DNA from: Gigantopelta aegis
Lineage: Eukaryota; Mollusca; Gastropoda; Neomphalida; Peltospiridae
DNA: 64,000 bases
Reading direction: 5' to 3'
Assembly: GCF_016097555.1 (NCBI RefSeq)
Contig: NC_054701.1
Span: forward strand, 61,389,648 to 61,453,647
The notes beneath the pieces are model-generated. The model did no database searches, was not told the DNA's origin, and was given only the letters and a program-made list of their open reading frames with translations. Positions 12,508-23,461 of this stretch are shown here, in pieces. Each line of letters starts with the position of its first letter. The first letter of the stretch is position 1. A program made the translations under genes and the position numbers.

Positions 12508-14949
12508 TCAATGGTAATTAGGTATTCTTGCAGAGGAAGACTCCATCTCAAAACTCTCTGGTTGGAGGCTTTCATTAGGATGGTCCAGTCCGTCTTCGTC
12601 TTCTGGGAACAGCACAGCTCCAGCACCCACGTCACTGGCACCCACAGCTAGCTTGAACGGCATTCGGTAGTCTCGTGCTGCCATCACGGGAGACGAGTAG
12701 CGCATCTGCTTGAGACGGTTGAATGACTTCTCGCATTCACCTGACCAATGGAACTTCGTTTCCTTCTTTCTCAGCGTCGCACGTTTTCCAGGTTTTCTCT
12801 GATAGGCATGCTGTCGACGACGTGTAGCGTTGGGTTCCAAGCGCATATCTTGGCTTAAGGTATTGGTAACCGTTGGAAGGTCCCGACAAATGGAAACATT
12901 GTCTTGTATCAATGTAGTCAGCTTTGCTCGCTGGGGGTTCAAGTCTGCTAGAATCTGGCTGTTGGCCAACTTGATCTCCGCAGTCTTGACGTCATCACAG
13001 GAAATTGAGTGTCTCTCAATTTGGACCGGTCTCTCTGGAACTATCGGCAGTCTGTCAAAATAACCTTTTAGCAAATTGATGTGACAATACCTACTTTTCC
13101 TAACCCTATCAGGAGTGTTTATCACATACCCTGTCTCATTAACTCGTTTGAGCACAACATAGGGCCCGAAATACCTGTTCTGCACAGAACCCCGTTTAAT
13201 GGGAAGGTACAGCAGCACCTTATCCCCTGGTTTAAATTCCCGACTCTTAGCCTTCCTATCAAACACTGATTTTATTTTGCTCTGAGCATGGCTCAGTTGC
13301 TTCCTAGCTAGTTCGGTCGCCGGCAACCTCCCATCTCTAACTCTCTTATTTATTAATACTCCCTTGTCCACAGTTAACAAGGTAGTGCGAGCTGCCAACA
13401 AATTTGGATCAGCCCCCTGCTCTAGAATTAACTCTTGTCTATTACAAGGTAAATCCCCTCTATCAAAGACAACTGGTTCAATTGCCCTGTGCGGGAGATC
13501 AACAGGTTCCACCACATTTAATTTGTCAGTTGACTTATCTACCATTGTACTGATAACCTCATCCACTCCAATTTCATGGCTCACACACGTATCAGACAAA
13601 TCACAAATATCCTCTAGATCCCGTGCTAACCTACTGGCCATAGCCCTAGTCTTTACACACGCAGGATATCTAATCTCATCAACCTCACTCTCTTCTACTG
13701 GTAAAGGGCTGTCTTTAATTAACAATTGGTCACATGTCGGCTGACAACACTGACTAGTCAAATCATTTCCCAACAAAACTCCTATGTTTTCAACAGGCAA
13801 GTCCTTCACAACACCCATAACGACTGGTCCCGTCACAAACTTCGAACAGAAGAAAACCTTATGTAACCGGACAACCATATTTTCTCCAGTAACCGAGGTT
13901 AAAACCAAACTACGTCCTATGTCTGAATTTTCAATACCAGCTAAACACTCTTGCGTGATCAAACTCTGACTACACCCGGTATCTCTATAGATTGATATAG
14001 CCTTAGGACTCAATTCTTGTTTCACATCACAAACCATACCAGTGGACACATACGGGTTTACTTTCTCTGCCATGGGACTAACCATTAACTCTCTCGCTAA
14101 CGGAGCTGACCTCACTAAACCGACCACTTGCGCATTATCGCGTTTCCTTTTAAAACAGTCCCCGATAAGATGGTTATCCTTTTTACAGTAACTGCAATGT
14201 GGACGAAAGGTTCGTGCATTGGCTGATAATGCAGGTCTATCCTTACTTTGCCCACCAGGTGCATTCCTTGCCTGACTAGCTGACCAGCTAGATGACTCTC
14301 CCCGATAGTTACTTTCCCGGGAAAAACCTGGCTGAAATTTCTTCTTATCACCCTGTTGTAAAGAGCTACCCGGTACTGCCTGAGCTTTGTGTATTAACAC
14401 GTAATCATCTGCCACTATGCCTGCCTCCTCTATCTTTTTGACATCACGATCCTCTAAATAAATACGTAAGCTAACTGGTAATCCATTTTTAATGTCCTGT
14501 AAGATCAACAACTCCGGTAACTCGGTATATGACTCTACCTGATAAGACACCACCCATTTATCAAACATCCCTGCCTTCTTAGCCACAAACTCACTATAAG
14601 ACTGACCCTGCGTTTTTCTCAACTCGCTATACCGTAAACGATAATCCTCAGGTCGTAATTCATAAGCCCTCAACACTGCAGCCTTAACTAGGTCGTACTG
14701 ACTTGCTCGCTCATCACTCATTGAATTATAAGCTATACTAGCCTTCCCCTTAAACTTAGACACGGCTAACAATGTCCACTTAGACTGCGGCCAATTTAGC
14801 TGCTTAGCGGCCCGTTCAAAAAGTTGAAAGAACATGTCTACCTCCTGATCGTCAAATACAGGCACTGATCTATAAGCCTCCGACATGTTAAAACCATTTC
14901 CTGCCTCACGTCTAACTTCTTCAGTATTCAACTTTAACTCATGTTCCAC
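12508..14949 (-). CDS. Gag-protease-pol remnant frame, internal unit A (fossil)
   Basis: Open frame of 813 codons. In order: a capsid region at about residues 85-190 resembling SCAN (LRPEDYRLRYSELRK, then ADDYVLIHKA); a CCHC knuckle at 252-265 (CSYCKKDNHLIGDC); a retropepsin site DTGCSQSLI at about 323; an integrase C-terminal segment at about 565-650 (FKPGDKVLLYLPI, CHINLLKGYF); and a connection/RNase H segment at about 735-785 (FHWSGECEKSFNRLKQM, then GASDVGAGAVLF). Integrase before RNase H is the Gmr1-clade order. A further RNase H end piece (NVIADALSRS) is at 12456-12641 in another frame. The unit is a fossil with incomplete pol. Confidence 0.85.
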   Translation of the reverse strand: MEHELKLNTEEVRREAGNGFNMSEAYRSVPVFDDQEVDMFFQLFERAAKQLNWPQSKWTLLAVSKFKGKASIAYNSMSDERASQYDLVKAAVLRAYELRPEDYRLRYSELRKTQGQSYSEFVAKKAGMFDKWVVSYQVESYTELPELLILQDIKNGLPVSLRIYLEDRDVKKIEEAGIVADDYVLIHKAQAVPGSSLQQGDKKKFQPGFSRESNYRGESSSWSASQARNAPGGQSKDRPALSANARTFRPHCSYCKKDNHLIGDCFKRKRDNAQVVGLVRSAPLARELMVSPMAEKVNPYVSTGMVCDVKQELSPKAISIYRDTGCSQSLITQECLAGIENSDIGRSLVLTSVTGENMVVRLHKVFFCSKFVTGPVVMGVVKDLPVENIGVLLGNDLTSQCCQPTCDQLLIKDSPLPVEESEVDEIRYPACVKTRAMASRLARDLEDICDLSDTCVSHEIGVDEVISTMVDKSTDKLNVVEPVDLPHRAIEPVVFDRGDLPCNRQELILEQGADPNLLAARTTLLTVDKGVLINKRVRDGRLPATELARKQLSHAQSKIKSVFDRKAKSREFKPGDKVLLYLPIKRGSVQNRYFGPYVVLKRVNETGYVINTPDRVRKSRYCHINLLKGYFDRLPIVPERPVQIERHSISCDDVKTAEIKLANSQILADLNPQRAKLTTLIQDNVSICRDLPTVTNTLSQDMRLEPNATRRRQHAYQRKPGKRATLRKKETKFHWSGECEKSFNRLKQMRYSSPVMAARDYRMPFKLAVGASDVGAGAVLFPEDEDGLDHPNESLQPESFEMESSSARIPNYH

Positions 14950-14960
14950 TTTTAATTTTT

Positions 14961-15368
14961 CTAACTGGAATTCTCTATCCCTCTCTTCTCTTTCTCTCTC
15001 TCTCTCTCTCTATCCCTATGTCTATCTTCTCTATCTCTCTCTCTATCTCTCTCTCTCTCTTCTCTATCTAATGCACGTTCTTCTCTTTCTCTCTCCTTCT
15101 CTTCTCTATCGTACTCAAGCTTTTTAAAAGCTAATTGTTGTTCCACACTTAACTCATTTATCTCTATCTCTGGAACAATCTCACTGTCTTCCATAACAGG
15201 CCTATTACCAAAAACTTCCTGGATAATAATTGTCTTTATATCACCTAAGGTTTTAGCTGATGTTAAATCAATTTCTCGCTCACCCGCGATTTCAACTAAC
15301 TCGGCCTTACGTGCTCGCTTAATCTCCACTACACTGAGCGTAGGCCTATCCAGCAAATTCTTATCCAT
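14961..15368 (-). CDS. Gag N-terminal frame, internal unit A (fossil)
   Basis: 135 codons from an ATG just inside the primer site. An N-terminal helical segment (KRARKAELVEIAG) is followed by a long charged run of Arg/Glu/Asp dipeptides encoded by a CT-rich array (about 14985-15100). Probably a gag leader or coiled coil. Confidence 0.7.
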   Translation of the reverse strand: MDKNLLDRPTLSVVEIKRARKAELVEIAGEREIDLTSAKTLGDIKTIIIQEVFGNRPVMEDSEIVPEIEINELSVEQQLAFKKLEYDREEKEREREERALDREERERDRERDREDRHRDREREREKEKRGIENSS

Positions 15369-15536
15369 GTTTAGATATGACGCACTTATTATTAATTAAT
15401 TTTCTAGTGAACAACGTTGCTACTTCTAGTAAATTTGTAAAAATAATTTATAAAGCCCCCATTTACAAACAATACTTTTTTTTAAATATGCGTGTCCCGT
15501 TTCAGATCCGGGACGAGCGCCCCAATTTTCTACTCC

Positions 15537-16791
15537 TGTCACGGGGATTCTATAATTCCCGTAACTGAATAAAACACGATTATCAAAATCTCTCTCCTAA
15601 CTGTATATCTATTAGATCTCTCTGTAATAGGCTGTTAAACCCTAGTATGGCTCGTCTCTAGGTATGATCAGAGATACGATCTTATATAAAGTATATATAT
15701 TTATAGCACGTTTAGCACACTAGAAACACAACAAAACACAATACACTTTGGAATCTGTATTATCCTACGCTGACAAATGTACAGCCGTAGTAGTTAATTA
15801 ATAACAGCAATAATAACAACCCAGAACTGATCACTTAATTAGTTAATCTCTAGGTGTCTAGTTACACAATATGCGAATCACTTCACCGTTACACCACACC
15901 CACACGTGTGATAATTGAGAAACGCTTCCAGGAGAAGTTAATTAATAAAGGAATTACAACACCATTCCTAACTGGTTAATTTTTAATTAACCCTTACTAC
16001 TCGTTCAGTAACGTGTGATAATTTAGGAACGCTTCCAGGGGAACTTAATTAATAAAGGAATTACAGCTCTATTCCTAACGGGTTAATTTTTAATTAACCC
16101 TAACTACTCATTCAGTAACCTTGTGACACAGAATTAATACTGGTACCTATCACAATAAAGACAATAACCTACAGTTTACCTAGGTCGTCTAGGACGACTG
16201 GCTAAGCTTTATATTACCAAATACTCGTATAATGTTAGAACAAAAAGTCTACGATTTACTTCGTCAGATGACCGAAGACACTGTCTAAAGAATATTGGTA
16301 TAATACAGTATTAAAATATTTAAAGTCACATCAATCACATCAAGGTTATACACAGAGCAGAAATGATATTTACCAAAGTCCAACGGACTACGTTCCCTGG
16401 GAGCCTTCCTATTCTGGTTCTCCTCGATATCTCTAAAAACTAGCTATTTATTATAAAATCAGAATTGGCCTGGGGGTACAAGGCGGTACCTCCCCCTATC
16501 ATCTGATATTTCACCTCTACTAGCGTCTGTATATTTCTCTCTGATCGTCAGACTTACTGACGCCATCGTCGCCAAATCACGGTTGTAAAAACCGCACTCG
16601 CAGAGGTATTACGTAACTACTCGCCACATGGCCTCCACAGCTGGACTAAGTGCATATTGGAATGCCCGATCGCGCGAAGTATTACGTAACAAGTTGCCCA
16701 GCTAGCTAAGTGCAATTAAACTGCACACGGCCCTCTAACACAATTAAAATCGCCACAGGCGAAAACAAATTTAAGAGCATGGACCGTCACA
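15537..16791 (-). repeat. LTR 2 (shared middle LTR)
   Basis: 1255 bp, same ends and internal 107-bp duplication as LTR 1. It serves both internal units. Confidence 0.93.
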
Positions 16792-19700
16792 CACCCCCAC
16801 CTCAAAAAGGATATTTCCTCTACTCTAGGAATAGGGAAATATACTACATTAAAACAAAAAGGTGCGTTAACCGACGCATACGGGCATTTATAACACATGT
16901 AATAATAAGGTGACTACCAGTAATCACACTGACTCTCTGAGTCCCTGGTATACAAATAAAATATATATAAACAAAACAGAAATAAAGAATGTCAACACAT
17001 TATCATAACGTTCAACTTCGGGACAGGGCATCAGCGATTACATTGGATGTGCCCTTGATATGTTCAATGGTAATTAGGTATTCTTGCAGAGGAAGACTCC
17101 ATCTCAAAACTCTCTGGTTGGAGGCTTTCATTAGGATGGTCCAGTCCGTCTTCGTCTTCTGGGAACAGCACAGCTCCAGCACCCACGTCACTGGCACCCA
17201 CAGCTAGCTTGAACGGCATTCGGTAGTCTCGTGCTGCCATCACGGGAGACGAGTAGCGCATCTGCTTGAGACGGTTGAATGACTTCTCGCATTCACCTGA
17301 CCAATGGAACTTCGTTTCCTTCTTTCTCAGCGTCGCACGTTTTCCAGGTTTTCTCTGATAGGCATGCTGTCGACGACGTGTAGCGTTGGGTTCCAAGCGC
17401 ATATCTTGGCTTAAGGTATTGGTAACCGTTGGAAGGTCCCGACAAATGGAAACATTGTCTTGTATCAATGTAGTCAGCTTTGCTCGCTGGGGGTTCAAGT
17501 CTGCTAGAATCTGGCTGTTGGCCAACTTGATCTCCGCAGTCTTGACGTCATCACAGGAAATTGAGTGTCTCTCAATTTGGACCGGTCTCTCTGGAACTAT
17601 CGGCAGTCTGTCAAAATAACCTTTTAGCAAATTGATGTGACAATACCTACTTTTCCTAACCCTATCAGGAGTGTTTATCACATACCCTGTCTCATTAACT
17701 CGTTTGAGCACAACATAGGGCCCGAAATACCTGTTCTGCACAGAACCCCGTTTAATGGGAAGGTACAGCAGCACCTTATCCCCTGGTTTAAATTCCCGAC
17801 TCTTAGCCTTCCTATCAAACACTGATTTTATTTTGCTCTGAGCATGGCTCAGTTGCTTCCTAGCTAGTTCGGTCGCCGGCAACCTCCCATCTCTAACTCT
17901 CTTATTTATTAATACTCCCTTGTCCACAGTTAACAAGGTAGTGCGAGCTGCCAACAAATTTGGATCAGCCCCCTGCTCTAGAATTAACTCTTGTCTATTA
18001 CAAGGTAAATCCCCTCTATCAAAGACAACTGGTTCAATTGCCCTGTGCGGGAGATCAACAGGTTCCACCACATTTAATTTGTCAGTTGACTTATCTACCA
18101 TTGTACTGATAACCTCATCCACTCCAATTTCATGGCTCACACACGTATCAGACAAATCACAAATATCCTCTAGATCCCGTGCTAACCTACTGGCCATAGC
18201 CCTAGTCTTTACACACGCAGGATATCTAATCTCATCAACCTCACTCTCTTCTACTGGTAAAGGGCTGTCTTTAATTAACAATTGGTCACATGTCGGCTGA
18301 CAACACTGACTAGTCAAATCATTTCCCAACAAAACTCCTATGTTTTCAACAGGCAAGTCCTTCACAACACCCATAACGACTGGTCCCGTCACAAACTTCG
18401 AACAGAAGAAAACCTTATGTAACCGGACAACCATATTTTCTCCAGTAACCGAGGTTAAAACCAAACTACGTCCTATGTCTGAATTTTCAATACCAGCTAA
18501 ACACTCTTGCGTGATCAAACTCTGACTACACCCGGTATCTCTATAGATTGATATAGCCTTAGGACTCAATTCTTGTTTCACATCACAAACCATACCAGTG
18601 GACACATACGGGTTTACTTTCTCTGCCATGGGACTAACCATTAACTCTCTCGCTAACGGAGCTGACCTCACTCACTAACCGACCACTTGCGCATTATCGC
18701 GTTTCCTTTTAAAACAGTCCCCGATAAGATGGTTATCCTTTTTACAGTAACTGCAATGTGGACGAAAGGTTCGTGCATTGGCTGATAATGCAGGTCTATC
18801 CTTACTTTGCCCACCAGGTGCATTCCTTGCCTGACTAGCTGACCAGCTAGATGACTCTCCCCGATAGTTACTTTCCCGGGAAAAACCTGGCTGAAATTTC
18901 TTCTTATCACCCTGTTGTAAAGAGCTACCCGGTACTGCCTGAGCTTTGTGTATTAACACGTAATCATCTGCCACTATGCCTGCCTCCTCTATCTTTTTGA
19001 CATCACGATCCTCTAAATAAATACGTAAGCTAACTGGTAATCCATTTTTAATGTCCTGTAAGATCAACAACTCCGGTAACTCGGTATATGACTCTACCTG
19101 ATAAGACACCACCCATTTATCAAACATCCCTGCCTTCTTAGCCACAAACTCACTATAAGACTGACCCTGCGTTTTTCTCAACTCGCTATACCGTAAACGA
19201 TAATCCTCAGGTCGTAATTCATAAGCCCTCAACACTGCAGCCTTAACTAGGTCGTACTGACTTGCTCGCTCATCACTCATTGAATTATAAGCTATACTAG
19301 CCTTCCCCTTAAACTTAGACACGGCTAACAATGTCCACTTAGACTGCGGCCAATTTAGCTGCTTAGCGGCCCGTTCAAAAAGTTGAAAGAACATGTCTAC
19401 CTCCTGATCGTCAAATACAGGCACTGATCTATAAGCCTCCGACATGTTAAAACCATTTCCTGCCTCACGTCTAACTTCTTCAGTATTCAACTTTAACTCA
19501 TGTTCCACTTTTAATTTTTCTAACTGGAATTCTCTATCCCTCTCTTCTCTTTCTCTCTCTCTCTCTCTCTATCCCTATGTCTATCTTCTCTATCTCTCTC
19601 TCTATCTCTCTCTCTCTCTTCTCTATCTAATGCACGTTCTTCTCTTTCTCTCTCCTTCTCTTCTCTATCGTACTCAAGCTTTTTAAAAGCTAATTGTTGT

Positions 19701-20095
19701 TCCACACTTAACTCATTTATCTCTATCTCTGGAACAATCTCACTGTCTTCCATAACAGGCCTATTACCAAAAACTTCCTGGATAATAATTGTCTTTATAT
19801 CACCTAAGGTTTTAGCTGATGTTAAATCAATTTCTCGCTCACCCGCGATTTCAACTAACTCGGCCTTACGTGCTCGCTTAATCTCCACTACACTGAGCGT
19901 AGGCCTATCCAGCAAATTCTTATCCATGTTTAGATATGACGCACTTATTATTAATTAATTTTCTAGTGAACAACGTTGCTACTTCTAGTAAATTTGTAAA
20001 AATAATTTATAAAGCCCCCATTTACAAACAATACTTTTTTTTAAATATGCGTGTCCCGTTTCAGATCCGGGACGAGCGCCCCAATTTTCTACTCC
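16792..20095 (-). pseudogene. Internal unit B of the array (fossil)
   Basis: Near-identical copy of internal unit A carrying the same gag leader (19520-19927), SCAN-like capsid plus knuckle frame (18675-19508) and protease/integrase-tail/RNase H frame (17064-18671). It looks broken by about one change beyond what unit A shows. The near-identity dates the duplication as recent. Confidence 0.85.
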
Positions 20096-21353
20096 TGTCA
20101 CGGGGATTCTATAATTCCCGTAACTGAATAAAACACGATTATCAAAATCTCTCTCCTAACTGTATATCTATTAGATCTCTCTGTAATAGGCTGTTAAACC
20201 CTAGTATGGCTCGTCTCTAGGTATGATCAGAGATACGATCTTATATAAAGTATATATATTTATAGCACGTTTAGCACACTAGAAACACACACAAAACACA
20301 CAATACACTTTGGAATCTGTATTATCCTACGCTGACAAATGTACAGCCGTAGTAGTTAATTAATAACAGCAATAATAACAACCCAGAACTGATCACTTAA
20401 TTAGTTAATCTCTAGGTGTCTAGTTACACAATATGCGAATCACTTCACCGTTACACCACACCCACACGTGTGATAATTGAGAAACGCTTCCAGGAGAAGT
20501 TAATTAATAAAGGAATTACAACACCATTCCTAACTGGTTAATTTTTAATTAACCCTTACTACTCGTTCAGTAACGTGTGATAATTTAGGAACGCTTCCAG
20601 GGGAACTTAATTAATAAAGGAATTACAGCTCTATTCCTAACGGGTTAATTTTTAATTAACCCTAACTACTCATTCAGTAACCTTGTGACACAGAATTAAT
20701 ACTGGTACCTATCACAATAAAGACAATAACCTACAGTTTACCTAGGTCGTCTAGGACGACTGGCTAAGCTTTATATTACCAAATACTCGTATAATGTTAG
20801 AACAAAAAGTCTACGATTTACTTCGTCAGATGACCGAAGACACTGTCTAAAGAATATTGGTATAATACAGTATTAAAATATTTAAAGTCACATCAATCAC
20901 ATCAAGGTTATACACAGAGCAGAAATGATATTTACCAAAGTCCAACGGACTACGTTCCCTGGGAGCCTTCCTATTCTGGTTCTCCTCGATATCTCTAAAA
21001 ACTAGCTATTTATTATAAAATCAGAATTGGCCTGGGGGTACAAGGCGGTACCTCCCCCTATCATCTGATATTTCACCTCTACTAGCGTCTGTATATTTCT
21101 CTCTGATCGTCAGACTTACTGACGCCATCGTCGCCAAATCACGGTTGTAAAAACCGCACTCGCAGAGGTATTACGTAACTACTCGCCACATGGCCTCCAC
21201 AGCTGGACTAAGTGCATATTGGAATGCCCGATCGCGCGAAGTATTACGTAACAAGTTGCCCAGCTAGCTAAGTGCAATTAAACTGCACACGGCCCTCTAA
21301 CACAATTAAAATCGCCACAGGCGAAAACAAATTTAAGAGCATGATCCGTCACA
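20096..21353 (-). repeat. LTR 3 (5' LTR of the array)
   Basis: 1258 bp. Differs from LTR 2 by a small CA-repeat expansion and a base or two near its end. Followed by the AGTTT target repeat. Confidence 0.93.
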
Positions 21354-21710
21354 AGTTTCGAAATCAAGTATTGTTGGACTTGATATTTCGATAATTGACC
21401 AACAACTGCTGTGAATGTGATAATATAATCAGTCCGTCCAGAAATATGTTCCACCGCACGTTATATCAAAGAATGTAATTTTACTCCATGAATGATTGAT
21501 CTAAGTTTAAAACTAACCCTAACTCTATCCCTTATCCTAATGTTCTAACTGAACAACTAATTGGGAAATGAAATTACATTACATCCGAAATAGTTCATGC
21601 CAGGAACATATTGCGTGCATAGACAATATTTTTAAATGATTGTACCTGTACATCAAATAACTCATTTTAAATGTTTCTTTTTTAAAAATAGTATTTGTTT
21701 TTATTTCCAG

Positions 21711-21773
21711 CTTTATCTAAGAGACTGCTTCCTCAGACTGTACAGTGCTAATGCAGAGAATTCCGAAAAAGAG
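21711..21773 (+). CDS. Penultimate exon of unknown gene (plus copy)
   Basis: 63-nt exon between TTATTTCCAG and GAG|GTTTGT, phase 0 at both ends, coding LYLRDCFLRLYSANAENSEK plus E. A matching exon with the same borders lies inverted at 62482-62544 (14 of 21 residues identical by eye), which supports it as real despite its size. Upstream exons are not visible because the LTR array ends only about 360 bp away. Function unknown. Confidence 0.7.
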
Positions 21774-21894
21774 GTTTGTCTTTCACGTCCAATCACTAAA
21801 TAGTTGTTTCCTGCAATCAGTGTCAGTATTAACCAACTACATACCATTAAAGTAATAAAACACTGCTACTAGCAATTCATCGCTTGTCACGCGG

Positions 21895-22020
21895 GGTGGG
21901 ATTTATCTCAATCAGTTGAGTGCTCGCTTGGGGTGCTTTTGTCGCAGGATCGAACCACATCCAGGGTTTCTGCCAGAGGGTAAAACGGGTGGTGTCGTTA
22001 AACAAAATAAACTTAACTTT
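21895..22020 (+). mobile_element. SINE, head and tail only
   Basis: tRNA-like head (CAATCAGTTGAGTGCTCGC, CAGGATCGAACCAC) is joined directly to the tail GGTGGTGTCGTTAAACAAA. The middle is missing. Confidence 0.65.
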
Positions 22021-22059
22021 AATCGATTGTTACGCAATCTCTCTAATTCGAAAGAAAGA

Positions 22060-22446
22060 AAGAAAGAAGTGTTTTATTTAACGACGCACTCAACACATTT
22101 TATTTACGGTTATATGGCGTCAGACATATGGTTAAGGACCACACAGATTTTTTTAGAGGAAACCCGCTGTCGCCACATAGGCTACTCTTTTACGACAGGC
22201 AGCAAGGGATCTTTTATTTGCGCTTCCCACAGGCAGGATAGCACAAACCATGGCCTTTGTTGAACCAGTTATGGATCACTGGTCGGTGCAAGTGGTTTAC
22301 ACCTACCTACTGAGCCTTGCGGAGCTCTCACTCAGGGTTTGGAGTCGGTATCTGGATTAAAAATCCAATGCCTCGACTGGGATCCGAACCCAGTACCTAC
22401 CAGCCTGTAGACCGATGGCCTAACCACGACGCCACCGAGGCCGGTC
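22060..22446 (-). mobile_element. SINE, full length, in the intron
   Basis: Minus-strand copy of the CCGGCCTCGGTGGCGTCG family, with the tRNA-like head at 22370-22446 and the tail at 22070-22115. Confidence 0.9.
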
Positions 22447-22528
22447 CGTGACCTACAAAGTAAAATCACACACTGGATTTAACCGAGGCATCATTTGTCA
22501 GTATAAGTAACAGGGGATTTTCAATAGA

Positions 22529-23210
22529 ATATGAAATGTGTGACTGTCACGTCGTTAAATGATGCACGGGGGTTGTTCATACACGGAAATCTGAAAATTG
22601 TCAATAACGTGTCTGAGTACCTTGGGTATTGCATGTTGACATCGGTACAACGTCTGGTCATGCTTCTGATAAGACGGTGCTCTGGAATAGTGATAGAGAT
22701 CCATTCACGAGTTAAAGCATGTTTAAGGTTGTTGACGTTTCGAATATGCGCGTAGTTCTCTCGCACCCTACGGCCAAACAGATTCCATACCCTCACAATC
22801 GGGAACAAGTCAGGCGATCTTGCAAGCCTCAATATTGTTCCTCTGAAGACGTCTATTCGTTAGTCTGGCTGAATGCTGGCGTGCATTGTCCTGTTGAAAC
22901 AAAACGTCTGGATGCTGCTGCATGAACGGAATGACAACTGGTGTGATGATTTCGACTCTCTAATGCTGAGCATTCAGATTCCAATGAAAGATGAACAAAA
23001 TGTTGTTTTCTCCGATGTCATGAATTCCTGCCCACACGATGACGCTACTGCCACCACACCGGTCAGTTGCAGTGCATGGAGGACGTTGTACAACTGTCAA
23101 TGCCCAATGTGCTCAGACACGTTACTGAGTATTTTTTTATTTTCGTGTATGAACCCTCAAGCACGATTTAACGACATGACAGTCACACATTTCATTGTGT
23201 ATTGCAAATC
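22529..23210 (-). mobile_element. Degraded Tc1-like transposon
   Basis: Inverted ends of about 50 bp or more share AAATGTGTGACTGTCA and CGTCGTTAAAT; left end near 22529, right end near 23205. On the minus strand, residues such as ARSPDLFPIVRVWNLFGRRV and LIRSMTRRC match the Tc1 transposase C-terminus. The conserved PIE glutamate region reads PIVRVW, so the last catalytic residue is lost. The frame has several breaks. It sits inside the intron of the plus-strand gene. Confidence 0.8.
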
Positions 23211-23227
23211 TGTTACTTATCTATAAG

Positions 23228-23229
<2 letters not shown>

Positions 23230-23268
<39 letters not shown>
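23230..23268. repeat. (TG)n microsatellite
   Basis: About 18 TG units, 22 bp upstream of the terminal exon's acceptor; may contribute to its pyrimidine/GU-rich context. Confidence 0.95.
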
Positions 23269-23269
<1 letters not shown>

Positions 23270-23290
23270 ACAAATGTTTTACTGTTTCAG

Positions 23291-23461
23291 GCTCTTGCCA
23301 GACGTGTGGCAGACCATCACATCAGACTGTTTCTAAGCAACCAGTACGACCGAATTTTACAGTGGAACGACTTGGACGAATCGATTCATGAACGTCATGC
23401 CACCGTGATGAGGAAAAAATGTCTGTGTGAGATGATAGAAGAAGATTTGTGGCCAAAATAG
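23291..23461 (+). CDS. Terminal exon of unknown gene (plus copy)
   Basis: Acceptor TTACTGTTTCAG, then 56 codons and TAG. The peptide starts ALARRVADHHIRLFLSNQ and ends CLCEMIEEDLWPK. Together with the 63-nt exon this gives 77 C-terminal residues, about 70% identical by eye to the inverted copy at 60.0-62.5 kb. Substitutions are mostly conservative and both splice junctions are in the same places, so the pair has probably been under protein-level constraint. Rich in helix formers, with an invariant CLCEM motif near the end. I do not recognise the family. Confidence 0.75.
   Translation, partial: ALARRVADHHIRLFLSNQYDRILQWNDLDESIHERHATVMRKKCLCEMIEEDLWPK

Larger units (their letters stand above)
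10981..21353 (-). mobile_element. Three-LTR Gmr1-type Ty3/gypsy array
   Basis: Layout on the plus strand is LTR 10981-12235, internal 12236-15536, LTR 15537-16791, internal 16792-20095, LTR 20096-21353. The coding direction is minus. The outermost LTRs are flanked by the same five bases, AGTTT (10976-10980 and 21354-21358), so the array behaves as one insertion. A polypurine stretch abuts each internal-to-3'-LTR border (12236-12253, 16792-16809), and a tRNA-Pro-like primer site lies about 12 nt inside the other border (15506-15524). LTRs differ by only a few bases, so it is very young. Parts seen are a SCAN-like gag, a zinc knuckle, a protease, an integrase C-terminal piece and RNase H pieces. 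Pol is incomplete in both units, so the element is non-autonomous. Confidence 0.92.

Noticed and set aside
12830-14000. Plus-strand open frames across the LTR element
   Set aside because: They are antisense shadows of the gag-pol frame and repeat identically in the second unit.
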